The notes beneath the pieces are model-generated. The model had not been told where the DNA came from and searched no databases. It worked only from the letters and a program-made list of their open reading frames with translations. Source: Parvularculaceae bacterium (GTDB lineage: Bacteria; Pseudomonadota; Alphaproteobacteria; Caulobacterales; Parvularculaceae). From it: DNA of 43,668 nt. Shown here piece after piece: positions 30,734 through 37,152 of the stretch. The translations under genes and the position numbers were made by a program. Location: positions 1 to 43,668 of the forward strand of contig JAJFFU010000250.1 of assembly GCA_021776465.1 (NCBI GenBank). The letters are read 5' to 3'. Each line of letters starts with the position of its first letter. Within the stretch, counting starts at the first letter, position 1.

Positions 30734-30984
30734 AAGTTACCATGGAAGGGGAAGATTCTGATAAAGGATTTTGTGATTTAAATGAAGGGGATTGCTTCTC
30801 ATTTGTTGGAACCGATGAAAGACTGGACACCCTCAGGGTTAAGGTATCTCCTACAGAGTATCTCATGTTTGAGGGAAACCGACAAAGGCCCTATGTTGTT
30901 AACTGGGGTGAAAAAAACCCAAAGTGGGCTTGTAATGTAATCCCTTGTAAAATTGTATCAATTAATTGGAGTCATGCACTTTAA
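30730..30984 (+). CDS. Small early protein of a common phage type
   Basis: An 84-residue acidic protein whose start overlaps the peptidase stop (ATGA). The pattern FCDLNEGDCFSFVG, a strand with VKVSPTEYLMFE and a later NW/NVI resembles the widespread phage family with F-G-D-L-x-x-G-D-x-F and Y-x-K-x-x, of unknown function. A closely related pattern is in the 87-residue protein at 33059 (YKDLKAGQWFMF and DVAINW). It is followed by a promoter and noncoding block. Confidence 0.6.
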   Translation: MKVTMEGEDSDKGFCDLNEGDCFSFVGTDERLDTLRVKVSPTEYLMFEGNRQRPYVVNWGEKNPKWACNVIPCKIVSINWSHAL

Positions 30985-30999
30985 ACAGAAAAATAATGG

Positions 31000-31027
31000 T
31001 TGACTATCCCTTAATAAGTGCTATACT
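31000..31027 (+). promoter_or_regulatory. Sigma70-like promoter inside a palindromic region
   Basis: TTGACT at 31000-31005, 16-base spacer, TATACT at 31022-31027: the best -10 box in the early region. The spacer is one arm of the inverted repeats described at 31008-31084, so its use is likely regulated. It would drive the tiny membrane peptide and the noncoding block that follows. Confidence 0.7.
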
Positions 31028-31084
31028 GGATTTATAGAGTGCTTCTCAGGACTTATAAAGCACTTATCAAATACTTATTAAGGG
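31008..31084. repeat. Nested inverted repeats over the promoter
   Basis: CCCTTAATAAGT (31008-31019) is perfectly complementary to ACTTATTAAGGG (31073-31084). ATAAGTGCT (31014-31022) is complementary to AGCACTTAT (31059-31067). The left arm overlaps, so only one stem can form at a time. A further AGTGCTT unit lies at about 31038. Between 30985 and 31186 there is no gene. It could be an operator, a replication origin or an RNA switch. Confidence 0.75.
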
Positions 31085-31186
31085 GGGAGAGGTGGTGGAC
31101 CCTCGATCTCTAGTCACTCGATGATCTAGTACCCAGTAATTAGTCTGGGTTACCTAAACTAGCCATCTAAGGAAAGGCTTGAAAAA

Positions 31187-31285
31187 ATGGACCCTATTAT
31201 ATGGGCAGTAATTGGAAAAGGTCTAGTTGGTTTCCTAGTAGGTTGGTTTACAGTGGACCTCATATTAAAATTTGTCAATAGGTAG
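31187..31285 (+). CDS. 32-residue membrane peptide
   Basis: ATG 31187 with AAGGAAAGG 9 bases upstream. The peptide is almost entirely one hydrophobic helix (PIIWAVIGKGLVGFLVGWF and on to DLILKFV) with a Gly-rich face (GKGLVG and LVGW), ending NR. It is the only gene between 30984 and 31850. Glycine-rich single helices can oligomerise in membranes. Unknown role; small size lowers certainty. Confidence 0.5.
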   Translation: MDPIIWAVIGKGLVGFLVGWFTVDLILKFVNR

Positions 31286-31849
31286 ACCGGGGGCTTAACC
31301 AGTCTCCTAAAAGGTATCTACCTTAATTATTTTCACTGGTCTACACTGTCCCAACCTTGGATAGTAGAGCCATCCCAGAGCATCGGGCGTGCTACTTAGG
31401 TGAGACGACCTAGACCTTCAAGGGGGTACTTGTAGAAGGATATATTAGAATTGGGATAAAGAAGAGAGGCGAGGGGGTAAAGGTTGTGAACCGAGTAGGT
31501 AGGGCCTAAAGTCCTTATACAGGGCCATGGTCGAAATCCGAAACATTTCGCTTGTATTACTTTCTAAGTTGTGTTACTCTAGCTTTATACCGGCTAAATA
31601 TCTGGTTTACAAAGTTGGGACGGCAGACGGGGAAACTAACTGTCAATTAGAGGGAAAGCCTAGCTCAGGTGAAAGCGGACCCTCTAATGAATGAAACCAA
31701 AATAGTCCTGTAAGATTATGCTCTAGTGTTTCCGGTTTCCCTTACCCCTAACTTATTTACGAACAGGACTATTACAGGGTTAATTGATTAAAACTTATTT
31801 AAGTATATATCAGCCCCTGTAATAGTCCGGCTTTAACGGAGTCCGAACC
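31286..31849 (+). ncRNA. Candidate structured noncoding RNA/leader block
   Basis: These 564 bases contain no good gene in a genome where genes otherwise overlap. Local stems are dense: ACCAGT/ACTGGT (31298/31335) enclosing AAGGT/ACCTT, TAGGT/ACCTA (31397/31408), CCTTC/GAAGG (31415/31435), CGAAA/TTTCG (31532/31546) and a 9-bp ATTAGAGGG/CCCTCTAAT stem (31646-31654 with 31680-31688). GGTCTA (31338) and TAGACC (31411) close a 79-base unit. The 3' end (31701-31828) is a three-part switch listed separately. It is downstream of the strong promoter at 31000, so it would be an early transcript. No Rfam family recognised. Confidence 0.5.
31701..31828 (+). promoter_or_regulatory. Three-segment competing-stem element before gene 31850
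   Basis: Segment A AATAGTCCTGT (31701-31711) pairs perfectly with ACAGGACTATT (31763-31773). The same central segment, as GGACTATTACAGGG (31766-31779), pairs perfectly over 14 bp with CCCTGTAATAGTCC (31815-31828). The two stems exclude each other. The second ends 21 bases before the ATG at 31850 and close to its ribosome site, so it may control translation or transcript stability. No T tract follows, so it is not a terminator. Confidence 0.6.
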
Positions 31850-32134
31850 ATGTATGGTTTAGCAAGTGGTTGCTTCTGGCGGCGGCGTAAAGCCTCCCTC
31901 TCAGAAATGGACGGAGAGGATGAAACAAATAACATGGCGGGCGGGGGTGGTAAGGGTGAGATGCCGCGTCCCAACACATACACGGCTAAAATTGATAGAC
32001 CGGCCCGGATATACCCAGTCAGGGTCTATGATAAGACCGGAAAACAAACTGATTATCGTAGCGGGGATGCTATGGAGGCAGACGTTATGTTGACTCCCTT
32101 TACCCCCGAACAATGGAATAAACAGGAGCCCTAA
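31850..32134 (+). CDS. Early hypothetical protein
   Basis: A 94-residue protein with a CGGAG site 8 bases before ATG 31850. It is basic then acidic, with a Gly-rich stretch (NNMAGGGGKGEMPRP) and an ordered-looking C-terminal part (IDRPARIYPVRVYDKTGKQTDY). A second frame (31866-32093) overlaps it but lacks a ribosome site and is Arg/Trp-rich, typical of a shadow. Its leader is the switch-like element, so translation may be regulated. Not recognised. Confidence 0.6.
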   Translation: MYGLASGCFWRRRKASLSEMDGEDETNNMAGGGGKGEMPRPNTYTAKIDRPARIYPVRVYDKTGKQTDYRSGDAMEADVMLTPFTPEQWNKQEP

Positions 32135-32136
32135 AG

Positions 32137-32415
32137 ATGCCTGAAATAACCTTTCATGGGATATTCCCCAAGGACGAACCTAAGCCCCCAGCCCCATTAA
32201 GACCTGCTTTAACCGGGGCTAGGCGGGACCCAACAGATAAGACGCTGGGGGTTAATCTAGCCGTAGACGAAAACGGGGGAATATGTCTAACAATCAATGG
32301 GGCTCCCTTGGTAAGTATCAACAAAGATGGGACCCTAACCCGATATTTAGTTAAGAATGCAGGGCTTAACTTTTTAACTACCACTAAACAGGGGCTTATT
32401 GCCCTTAAAGAGTAA
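32137..32415 (+). CDS. Early hypothetical protein
   Basis: A 92-residue protein, 3 bases after the previous stop, AGGAGC about 10 bases upstream. Pro-rich N-terminal third (PKDEPKPPAPLRPA), then a beta-rich part (GGICLTINGAPLVSINKDGTLTRYLV) that reads like a small beta-structure of the kind seen in phage fibre or decoration fragments, but its early position does not fit a virion role. Not recognised. Confidence 0.6.
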   Translation: MPEITFHGIFPKDEPKPPAPLRPALTGARRDPTDKTLGVNLAVDENGGICLTINGAPLVSINKDGTLTRYLVKNAGLNFLTTTKQGLIALKE

Positions 32416-32449
32416 AAGCGTCCCCTCTCATAGCTGGAGATTTAGAATT

Positions 32450-32911
32450 ATGCCAGAGAACACAGAAGAAATCAATTATACTATCCCTGATATTGCCATC
32501 AAAGATAATGATATCCGGGCAATGTTCGATATTACTTTCATCCTTGACAAGTATTCATCTAATGAACTTTGCTCAGAGGGTCTTGAGGATTTTTCTAAAC
32601 TCACCTCTACCAGAGCCGCAAAATCTTATTCACATCACCTAGAACTTTTCTTTTACGATTTTATGGCATTGCTACTAAGACTCAAGGGGAAAGGCTTTGA
32701 TCTTGAAAATGTTGGGGCTGAGGTGGTTCAACATGAAGCCTATCTAAAGCTTCTAGAAAAGATTTTTGGAATTGAGGTTCATCAAGGGGATACTTATGAG
32801 ATCGCCATAAAAGCCCTTGAAGCGGCTGAAAAATCTAGTGATTGTCCTAGCCCCCATGAAGCAATGGATATTTTGGAGCAAGCCACAAAAGCAGTAAACC
32901 ACGCGATGTAA
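32450..32911 (+). CDS. Early helical hypothetical protein
   Basis: A 153-residue acidic, mostly helical protein. I choose ATG 32450 (GGAG about 11 bases upstream) over the TTG at 32399, which overlaps the previous gene. Segments SYSHHLELFFYDFMALLLRL and SPHEAMDILEQATKAVNHAM are amphipathic helices. No cysteine cluster or enzyme motif. It ends 9 bases before the tRNA-like element. Confidence 0.6.
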   Translation: MPENTEEINYTIPDIAIKDNDIRAMFDITFILDKYSSNELCSEGLEDFSKLTSTRAAKSYSHHLELFFYDFMALLLRLKGKGFDLENVGAEVVQHEAYLKLLEKIFGIEVHQGDTYEIAIKALEAAEKSSDCPSPHEAMDILEQATKAVNHAM

Positions 32912-32920
32912 AAATATCAT

Positions 32921-33004
32921 GTCCCTGTCGTCTAACATTTACCATTAGGACGCTATAGCCTCTCAGCTTGGAAATGCGGGTTGAAATCCCGTCCGGGGAC
33001 ACCA
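32921..33004 (+). tRNA. Degenerate tRNA-Glu(CUC)-like element with encoded CCA
   Basis: The 84 bases fold as a tRNA: acceptor GTCCCTG (32921-32927) with CGGGGAC (32994-33000), followed by A and CCA; T-arm GCGGG-TTGAAAT-CCCGT. The start GTCCCTGTCGTCTAA and CTCTCA loop resemble bacterial tRNA-Glu with anticodon CTC. It departs from a working tRNA: the D-arm is a 6-bp stem with a bulge and a loop (CATTTACCA) lacking GG, T-loop C56 is G, the anticodon stem has a bulge and a 6-base loop, and there is one extra base between T-arm and acceptor. It may be a decayed tRNA, or a tRNA mimic read from the early transcript. Confidence 0.6.
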
Positions 33005-33058
33005 AATTTTTTAAAGAAGTACTTTTAACGGTCCCAAACTCATGGAGAATAAAAAGTT

Positions 33059-33322
33059 ATGCCTACTCAACGCGCAGCAAACGTACAAGTAAATGGTAAC
33101 GGGTTGAACCGGGAGACCCCCAAAGGTCCGATTTATAAAGACCTGAAAGCCGGTCAGTGGTTCATGTTTGCCAAGGCTTCTAAGCACTACTCCGGGGATG
33201 CCCGCGTGCGAAGCCAAGTAAAAATGGGGCATGTTTGCCCGGTTACGGGTACTCGCTACACCCAGAAGGATGCAAACTCTCCCGTTAAGCTCTTGAAAGA
33301 TGTTGCTATTAACTGGAACTAA
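33059..33322 (+). CDS. Small early protein, same type as gene 30730
   Basis: An 87-residue basic protein with GGAGA 10 bases upstream of ATG 33059. IYKDLKAGQWFMFAKASKHY, VKMGHVCPVTGTRY and the final VKLLKDVAINWN resemble the protein at 30730 (DLNEGDCFSFVG and CKIVSINW), so both may belong to one phage family with the D-L-x-x-G-x-x-F-x-F start. One Cys only, so no zinc site. Function unknown. Confidence 0.6.
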   Translation: MPTQRAANVQVNGNGLNRETPKGPIYKDLKAGQWFMFAKASKHYSGDARVRSQVKMGHVCPVTGTRYTQKDANSPVKLLKDVAINWN

Positions 33323-33345
33323 TCCCCTCTGGCAAGGTCCCTTGA

Positions 33346-33570
33346 ATGAGATATATAGAACTTGGCATAGGGTCTTTACCCTTACTGATAATTTGGCTCT
33401 TGACGGATAAAAGGGACCATCCTACAAGGTACAAATTAGGATTGTTAGTGGGTGTCCTATGCCAAGTTTGTTATATCGCTCTTTATGCCCATACAGGACA
33501 GTATGGATTTTTACCAAACGATTTCTTAATGCTAACTCTGTTCTGTTATCGGTTAATCAAAAATGTTTAG
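33346..33570 (+). CDS. Early multi-span membrane protein
   Basis: A 74-residue protein with hydrophobic segments near residues 5-18 (ELGIGSLPLLIIWLL) and 31-52 (KLGLLVGVLCQVCYIALYA) and a third near 58-70. The part GVLCQVCYIALYAHTGQYGFLPNDFLMLTLFCYR fits a common phage membrane protein pattern (G-Q-x-x-W/Y-I ... A-G/T-Q-W/Y-G ... Y-x-x-R/W). Its role is not known. It lies downstream of the tRNA-like element in the same transcript. Confidence 0.6.
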   Translation: MRYIELGIGSLPLLIIWLLTDKRDHPTRYKLGLLVGVLCQVCYIALYAHTGQYGFLPNDFLMLTLFCYRLIKNV

Positions 33571-33587
33571 TTGAAAGGTTCCGAAGT

Positions 33588-33659
33588 ATGAATTTTACAA
33601 CCAGTATCCTATTTTTAGACGGGCTAGCATCTTTAGCGATTGTTTTCGCTTCACTGTAG
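33588..33659 (+). CDS. 23-residue hydrophobic peptide (tentative)
   Basis: ATG 33588 with AAAGG about 9 bases upstream encodes a single short hydrophobic helix (SILFLDGLASLAIVFASL). The frame is open further back to 33459, but that part lies inside the previous gene and reads as a shadow. Its length is near the minimum for a real gene; the ribosome site and hydrophobic content are the only support. Confidence 0.3.
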   Translation: MNFTTSILFLDGLASLAIVFASL

Positions 33660-34021
33660 TGGAGGGCTAAGGGTATTTCCCCCATCCGGTTGCACCTGCG
33701 CGGAAAAGGAAACGCTACTACACAAGAAAACAAAACTCTAAATAGCTTGCTTATGCGCTAGAACGTATGACGAGCGGCCCACGGGTGAGAGGTTAAAGCT
33801 TAATACCGTCTAATTCTGAGGGCTTAGTATCTGTGAAAAAATAAACGGCTACCCCGTTTAATAGGCCTCCCATAGTCTATCGCAAGTGGAACAGGAAGTA
33901 TGATCTAGACGCAAGTCTGGGGATACAATCCTAAGCAGGTTCAAACCCTGTAAACAGGCCCTCACACTTGTTAAGGGCTTAGCTAACCCTTAATACAACC
34001 TAGAGAAAGGACCCTAGAACC
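33660..34021 (+). ncRNA. Candidate structured RNA with rRNA-like and T-arm-like parts
   Basis: No gene in 362 bases. Three blocks occur in the same order as in bacterial 16S rRNA: AGCTTGCTT (33744-33752), GACGAGCGGC with ACGGGTGAG (33769-33789; 16S has GG where this has CC) and AGCTTAATACCG (33797-33808; 16S AGCTAATACCG). The spacing of the last is shorter than in 16S. Stable hairpins follow: TAAACGG/CCGTTTA with a 5-base loop (about 33843-33861), CTAGAC-GCAA-GTCTGG (33905-33920), a T-arm-like GCAGG-TTCAAAC-CCTGT (33935-33951), and TTAAGGG/CCCTTAA (33971-33993). It is probably an early RNA with a folded structure; no known family identified. Confidence 0.45.
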
Positions 34022-34387
34022 ATGAAAACAATAGCCTATTTAATGGCCCTAACCCTAAGCATGGTTAATCTAATCCCTTCTCTAGTACCTTCTGAGGTCG
34101 GGGAGAGGTGGTTTCCATCGCCGTCCGGCCTAATTTATGTCGAATATGGCCCCCTCGCTGGGAGTGAAACCCCGGTTGTTGGGGCCTATTCTATTATTTC
34201 TACTGGAAACTGTGAAAAAGACTTGACAGAGCCCCCAAAATTTGTTAATCTGAGAATAGATAAGGATAAATGTTACCAAGTGGACCCGGAACCAGTGGGA
34301 TACGTCACAGACCCAAACACCCCAGAGGCGGAGTTTCATAGCCTCATAGGAAAGACCTATTACTTTAGGCAGGGTTTGGAGATATGA
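34022..34387 (+). CDS. Early exported protein with signal peptide
   Basis: A 121-residue protein with an N-terminal signal (MKTIAYLMALTLSMVNLIPS, Lys at residue 2, hydrophobic core, possible cleavage near residue 20-25). The mature part is acidic with two cysteines (about residues 63 and 78), possible disulphide partners in the periplasm. AAAGGA lies 11 bases before the ATG. An early exported protein might act in superinfection exclusion, but no motif proves it. Confidence 0.6.
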   Translation: MKTIAYLMALTLSMVNLIPSLVPSEVGERWFPSPSGLIYVEYGPLAGSETPVVGAYSIISTGNCEKDLTEPPKFVNLRIDKDKCYQVDPEPVGYVTDPNTPEAEFHSLIGKTYYFRQGLEI

Positions 34388-34575
34388 ATACCGTTGAGGT
34401 CTGTGAGTGTTATTCGCTCTTTTCGTCCCGTTCTAAGGGCATTAGTCGCCAAATTAGGGGCGAACCCAGTTGTAAGAAATGTAGGGGCAAGGGTTGGATA
34501 AGTCCTAGGGAAGAAAAGGCAAAGCCTCCCGGCCCAGTTAATAATGCGTTTGTGAGTTACCCAGACGAATACTAA
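34384..34575 (+). CDS. Small Cys-rich early protein
   Basis: A 63-residue basic protein whose start overlaps the previous stop (ATGA). It has CECY near residue 7 and CKKCRGKGWI near residue 30, the latter like the CxxCxGxG turn of DnaJ-type zinc fingers. One zinc site is likely (two Cys pairs). It is the last gene before the RNA polymerase leader. Function unknown; interaction with a host protein or RNA is possible. Confidence 0.6.
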   Translation: MNTVEVCECYSLFSSRSKGISRQIRGEPSCKKCRGKGWISPREEKAKPPGPVNNAFVSYPDEY

Positions 34576-34603
34576 AATAATTTAGTACCAAAAATTTAGG
34601 AGC

Positions 34604-34701
34604 AGCGTTTCGACACGCTTGGACACCCCCTAAGAAGGGTGTTAGGGAAGGCCCTCTCCCCGGTTAGCTTGAGCCCAAGCCCCCTAGGGGTCTGGGTTTT
34701 T
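34604..34701 (+). terminator. Hairpin-rich leader with Rho-independent terminator before RNA polymerase
   Basis: Three hairpins come first: AGCGT/ACGCT (34604/34615), ACACCC/GGGTGT (34623/34637) and GGGA/TCCC (34645/34657). Then CCCA..CCCC with GGGG..TGGG (34674-34696, loop CTA) is followed by five T (34697-34701), a standard terminator 44 bases before the RNA polymerase ATG. CTTG/CAAG (34668/34676) can form instead and would open the terminator base. This may attenuate early read-through into the polymerase gene. Confidence 0.7.
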
Positions 34702-34744
34702 CTACGTCCAATTAGATTTACATTAACAGTCACTTAGGGGGAAT

Positions 34745-37144
34745 ATGGCCAGCCCAAAAAATATTTTTCTATACCAGAATGAGATTGAAAAGGCCATGCT
34801 CGATCTAGGCAAGGCTCGATACCATAAAGAGATCGCAGAGGCTGTACGAAAGAACCATGAAAGCACTACCCCAGCAGGCATACAGATACTTAATGGGGCT
34901 CATAAAAAAGTCTATGAGAGGCTAGAGCAAGCTAAGGGGGACCATGACAGGGGGGCTCCTATCATGTACTCCCCTTTAGCTTACATTGTCCTAGACTATC
35001 TGCCTCTGGAAGTAATAGCCTTCCTAGCTCTCAAGGTATGTATAAATTATATGTCCTCCCCAGTCACGGCCCAGAAAATCGCCGTAGAGATAGGGACAGT
35101 GTTAGAGGACGAGTACAGGCTTAGAAATTTCAAGTCCCAGAATCCGGCCCTGTTCGGGGTTATAATGAGGGACCTAGAAAAGAGGACCTCTAACTATAGG
35201 AGGCAGAAAAGAGTCCTTATATACTCCGCTAACAAGGCCCAGATAGATATAGGCAGCTTCCCCGCGACTGGAAAAATGAGAGTAGGGACTTTCCTAATAG
35301 ATCAAGTCATAGCTGCAACCGGATTATTTGAGGTACAGAAGGAAGTAACCGGAAAGACAAAGAGGGCCTTGGTATTCAGGGCCGCACCTAAAACAGCGGC
35401 TTGGCTCAGGGCAAGGAATGATATTTTTTCTCTCCTGAGTCCTGTTAAGCTCCCCTCTATTTTGTATCCCCGCCCGTGGGAGGGAATATATAAGGGAGGG
35501 TACTACACTTTCCAGATGCCCCTAATCAAGAGCCCGGATAATTCCTACCTTGAGAAGTGCCAAGAATATATCGAGGCTGGGAAATGGGAACCAGTTTTAG
35601 ATGCTGTTAATACGGTTCAAAAAACAGGCTGGAGGATTAATAAAAAAATACTAGAGGTTATGCGCCACTACTATGAGGCAGGTATAGATACCCCTGTACT
35701 TCCTCAGGCAGAGGAAATACCCATTAAGACCTATCCAAACGGGTTCCCTGAGGACTGGCTCAAGGAAGATATTATCGACTGGAAAAGAAAGACAGGTAAA
35801 ATACATGAGCAGAATGTAAGGATAAAAACTAAAAGACTTCAGTTATCACAGCTGATGTGGGTCGCAGAGAAATATAAAACGGAGGACTGCTTCTACTTCC
35901 CACATACCATAGATTTTAGAGGAAGATTATATCCATCGTCGGCATTTCTTAACCCGCAGGGTGAGGACACAGGCCGGAGCTTGTTGGAGTTCTCTAAGGG
36001 CCTACCATTGGGAGGCACTGGCCTATGGTGGTTGGGAGTCCACGGAGCTAACTGTTATGGATTCGATAAGGTCTCGCTACAGGATCGGTACAGGTGGACG
36101 GCAGAACATGACAAAGATATTCGGGCTGCTGCTAACGACCCCTATGGGTGTACTTTCTGGATGGAAGCTGATAAGCCTTGGCAGTTCCTCGCCTTCTGTT
36201 TTGAGTGGGCCGGGGATATCGACGAGTCTACAATATCCCATCTCCCGGTGCAAGTTGATGGTAGTTGTAATGGATTACAGCACTTCTCTGCCTTGTGTAG
36301 GGATGCCGAGGGAGGGGCGGCAGTCAACCTGTTGGCCGGAGATACTCCTGCTGATATCTATGAGATTGTCGCTCAGAGAGCAAGGGAGATTAACGAGGAC
36401 CCAGACTGGGACGGAAAAATACTACGTGGGATAGTAAAACGTCCAGTCATGACCACCCCTTACGGGGCTACTCCCTTCGGGATGCGGGCACAGATACAAG
36501 CTGAGTTGAAGCACATGAGAGACAAGGGAATAGACCTTGGATTCAGTGGCGACTACTGGCAAGAATCTAACAGCCTTGCAAAGACCGTGTGGGAGGCTAT
36601 AGGAGACACTCTAGTATCCGCACGGGAGGTCATGGTATGGCTACAAGAGTCTGCCAAGGCTATAACCAAGGGCTCAGATACTATATTCTGGCACGTCCCC
36701 AGTGGATTCTTTATTAGTCAGCGCTACCTACAACCGAAGCGGCGATCTATTAGAACCATCCTTAACGGGAAGATTGCTAAGCTAACACTTGTGGGATCGA
36801 CAAGTAAGGCAGACGCTAGGAAGCACGCTAATGCTATCTCGCCTAACCTTGTACACTCGCTCGATGCCTGTCACCTAATGATGGCGGTCAACAAAGCTAA
36901 GGCTAAATATAACATCAACAGTTTTATGGTTGTACATGATTCCTTTGGCACGCATGCAAGTTCTGTGAGTGATCTGGTAGAGGTTCTAAAGGAAACATTC
37001 CATGAGATGTACACAAAGGAGGACATACTAGATGGGCTAGCAAATGAACTTAGGTGGCAGACTGAGGAGGGGCTCCCAGAGAAACCTAAAATGGGGACCT
37101 TGGAGATGGATAAGGTCCTAGAATCTGAATTCTTTTTTGCATAG
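34745..37144 (+). CDS. Single-subunit DNA-directed RNA polymerase, T7 gp1-like
   Basis: A 799-residue polymerase (T7 gp1 is 883; the N-terminal domain is shorter). Core motifs are clear: TIDFRGRLYP near residue 389, LPVQVDGSCNGLQHFSALCRD near 500 (first catalytic Asp), VKRPVMTTPYG near 564 (catalytic Lys and Tyr), PNLVHSLDACHLM near 700 and VVHDSFGTHAS near 729 (second catalytic Asp). It transcribes the replication and structural genes from phage promoters. The start has TAGGGGG 6 bases upstream. The terminator in its leader suggests control of its synthesis. Confidence 0.97.
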   Translation: MASPKNIFLYQNEIEKAMLDLGKARYHKEIAEAVRKNHESTTPAGIQILNGAHKKVYERLEQAKGDHDRGAPIMYSPLAYIVLDYLPLEVIAFLALKVCINYMSSPVTAQKIAVEIGTVLEDEYRLRNFKSQNPALFGVIMRDLEKRTSNYRRQKRVLIYSANKAQIDIGSFPATGKMRVGTFLIDQVIAATGLFEVQKEVTGKTKRALVFRAAPKTAAWLRARNDIFSLLSPVKLPSILYPRPWEGIYKGGYYTFQMPLIKSPDNSYLEKCQEYIEAGKWEPVLDAVNTVQKTGWRINKKILEVMRHYYEAGIDTPVLPQAEEIPIKTYPNGFPEDWLKEDIIDWKRKTGKIHEQNVRIKTKRLQLSQLMWVAEKYKTEDCFYFPHTIDFRGRLYPSSAFLNPQGEDTGRSLLEFSKGLPLGGTGLWWLGVHGANCYGFDKVSLQDRYRWTAEHDKDIRAAANDPYGCTFWMEADKPWQFLAFCFEWAGDIDESTISHLPVQVDGSCNGLQHFSALCRDAEGGAAVNLLAGDTPADIYEIVAQRAREINEDPDWDGKILRGIVKRPVMTTPYGATPFGMRAQIQAELKHMRDKGIDLGFSGDYWQESNSLAKTVWEAIGDTLVSAREVMVWLQESAKAITKGSDTIFWHVPSGFFISQRYLQPKRRSIRTILNGKIAKLTLVGSTSKADARKHANAISPNLVHSLDACHLMMAVNKAKAKYNINSFMVVHDSFGTHASSVSDLVEVLKETFHEMYTKEDILDGLANELRWQTEEGLPEKPKMGTLEMDKVLESEFFFA

Positions 37145-37152
37145 GAGGCAAT

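Noticed and set aside
31866-32093. 75-residue plus-strand frame inside gene 31850
   Set aside because: No ribosome site, Arg/Trp-rich composition of a shadow frame, wholly inside a better frame.
34209-34240. TTGACA with TTAATC in the exported-protein gene, promoter-like
   Set aside because: Inside a convincing gene, weak -10, nothing needing a separate promoter directly downstream except a coupled gene.
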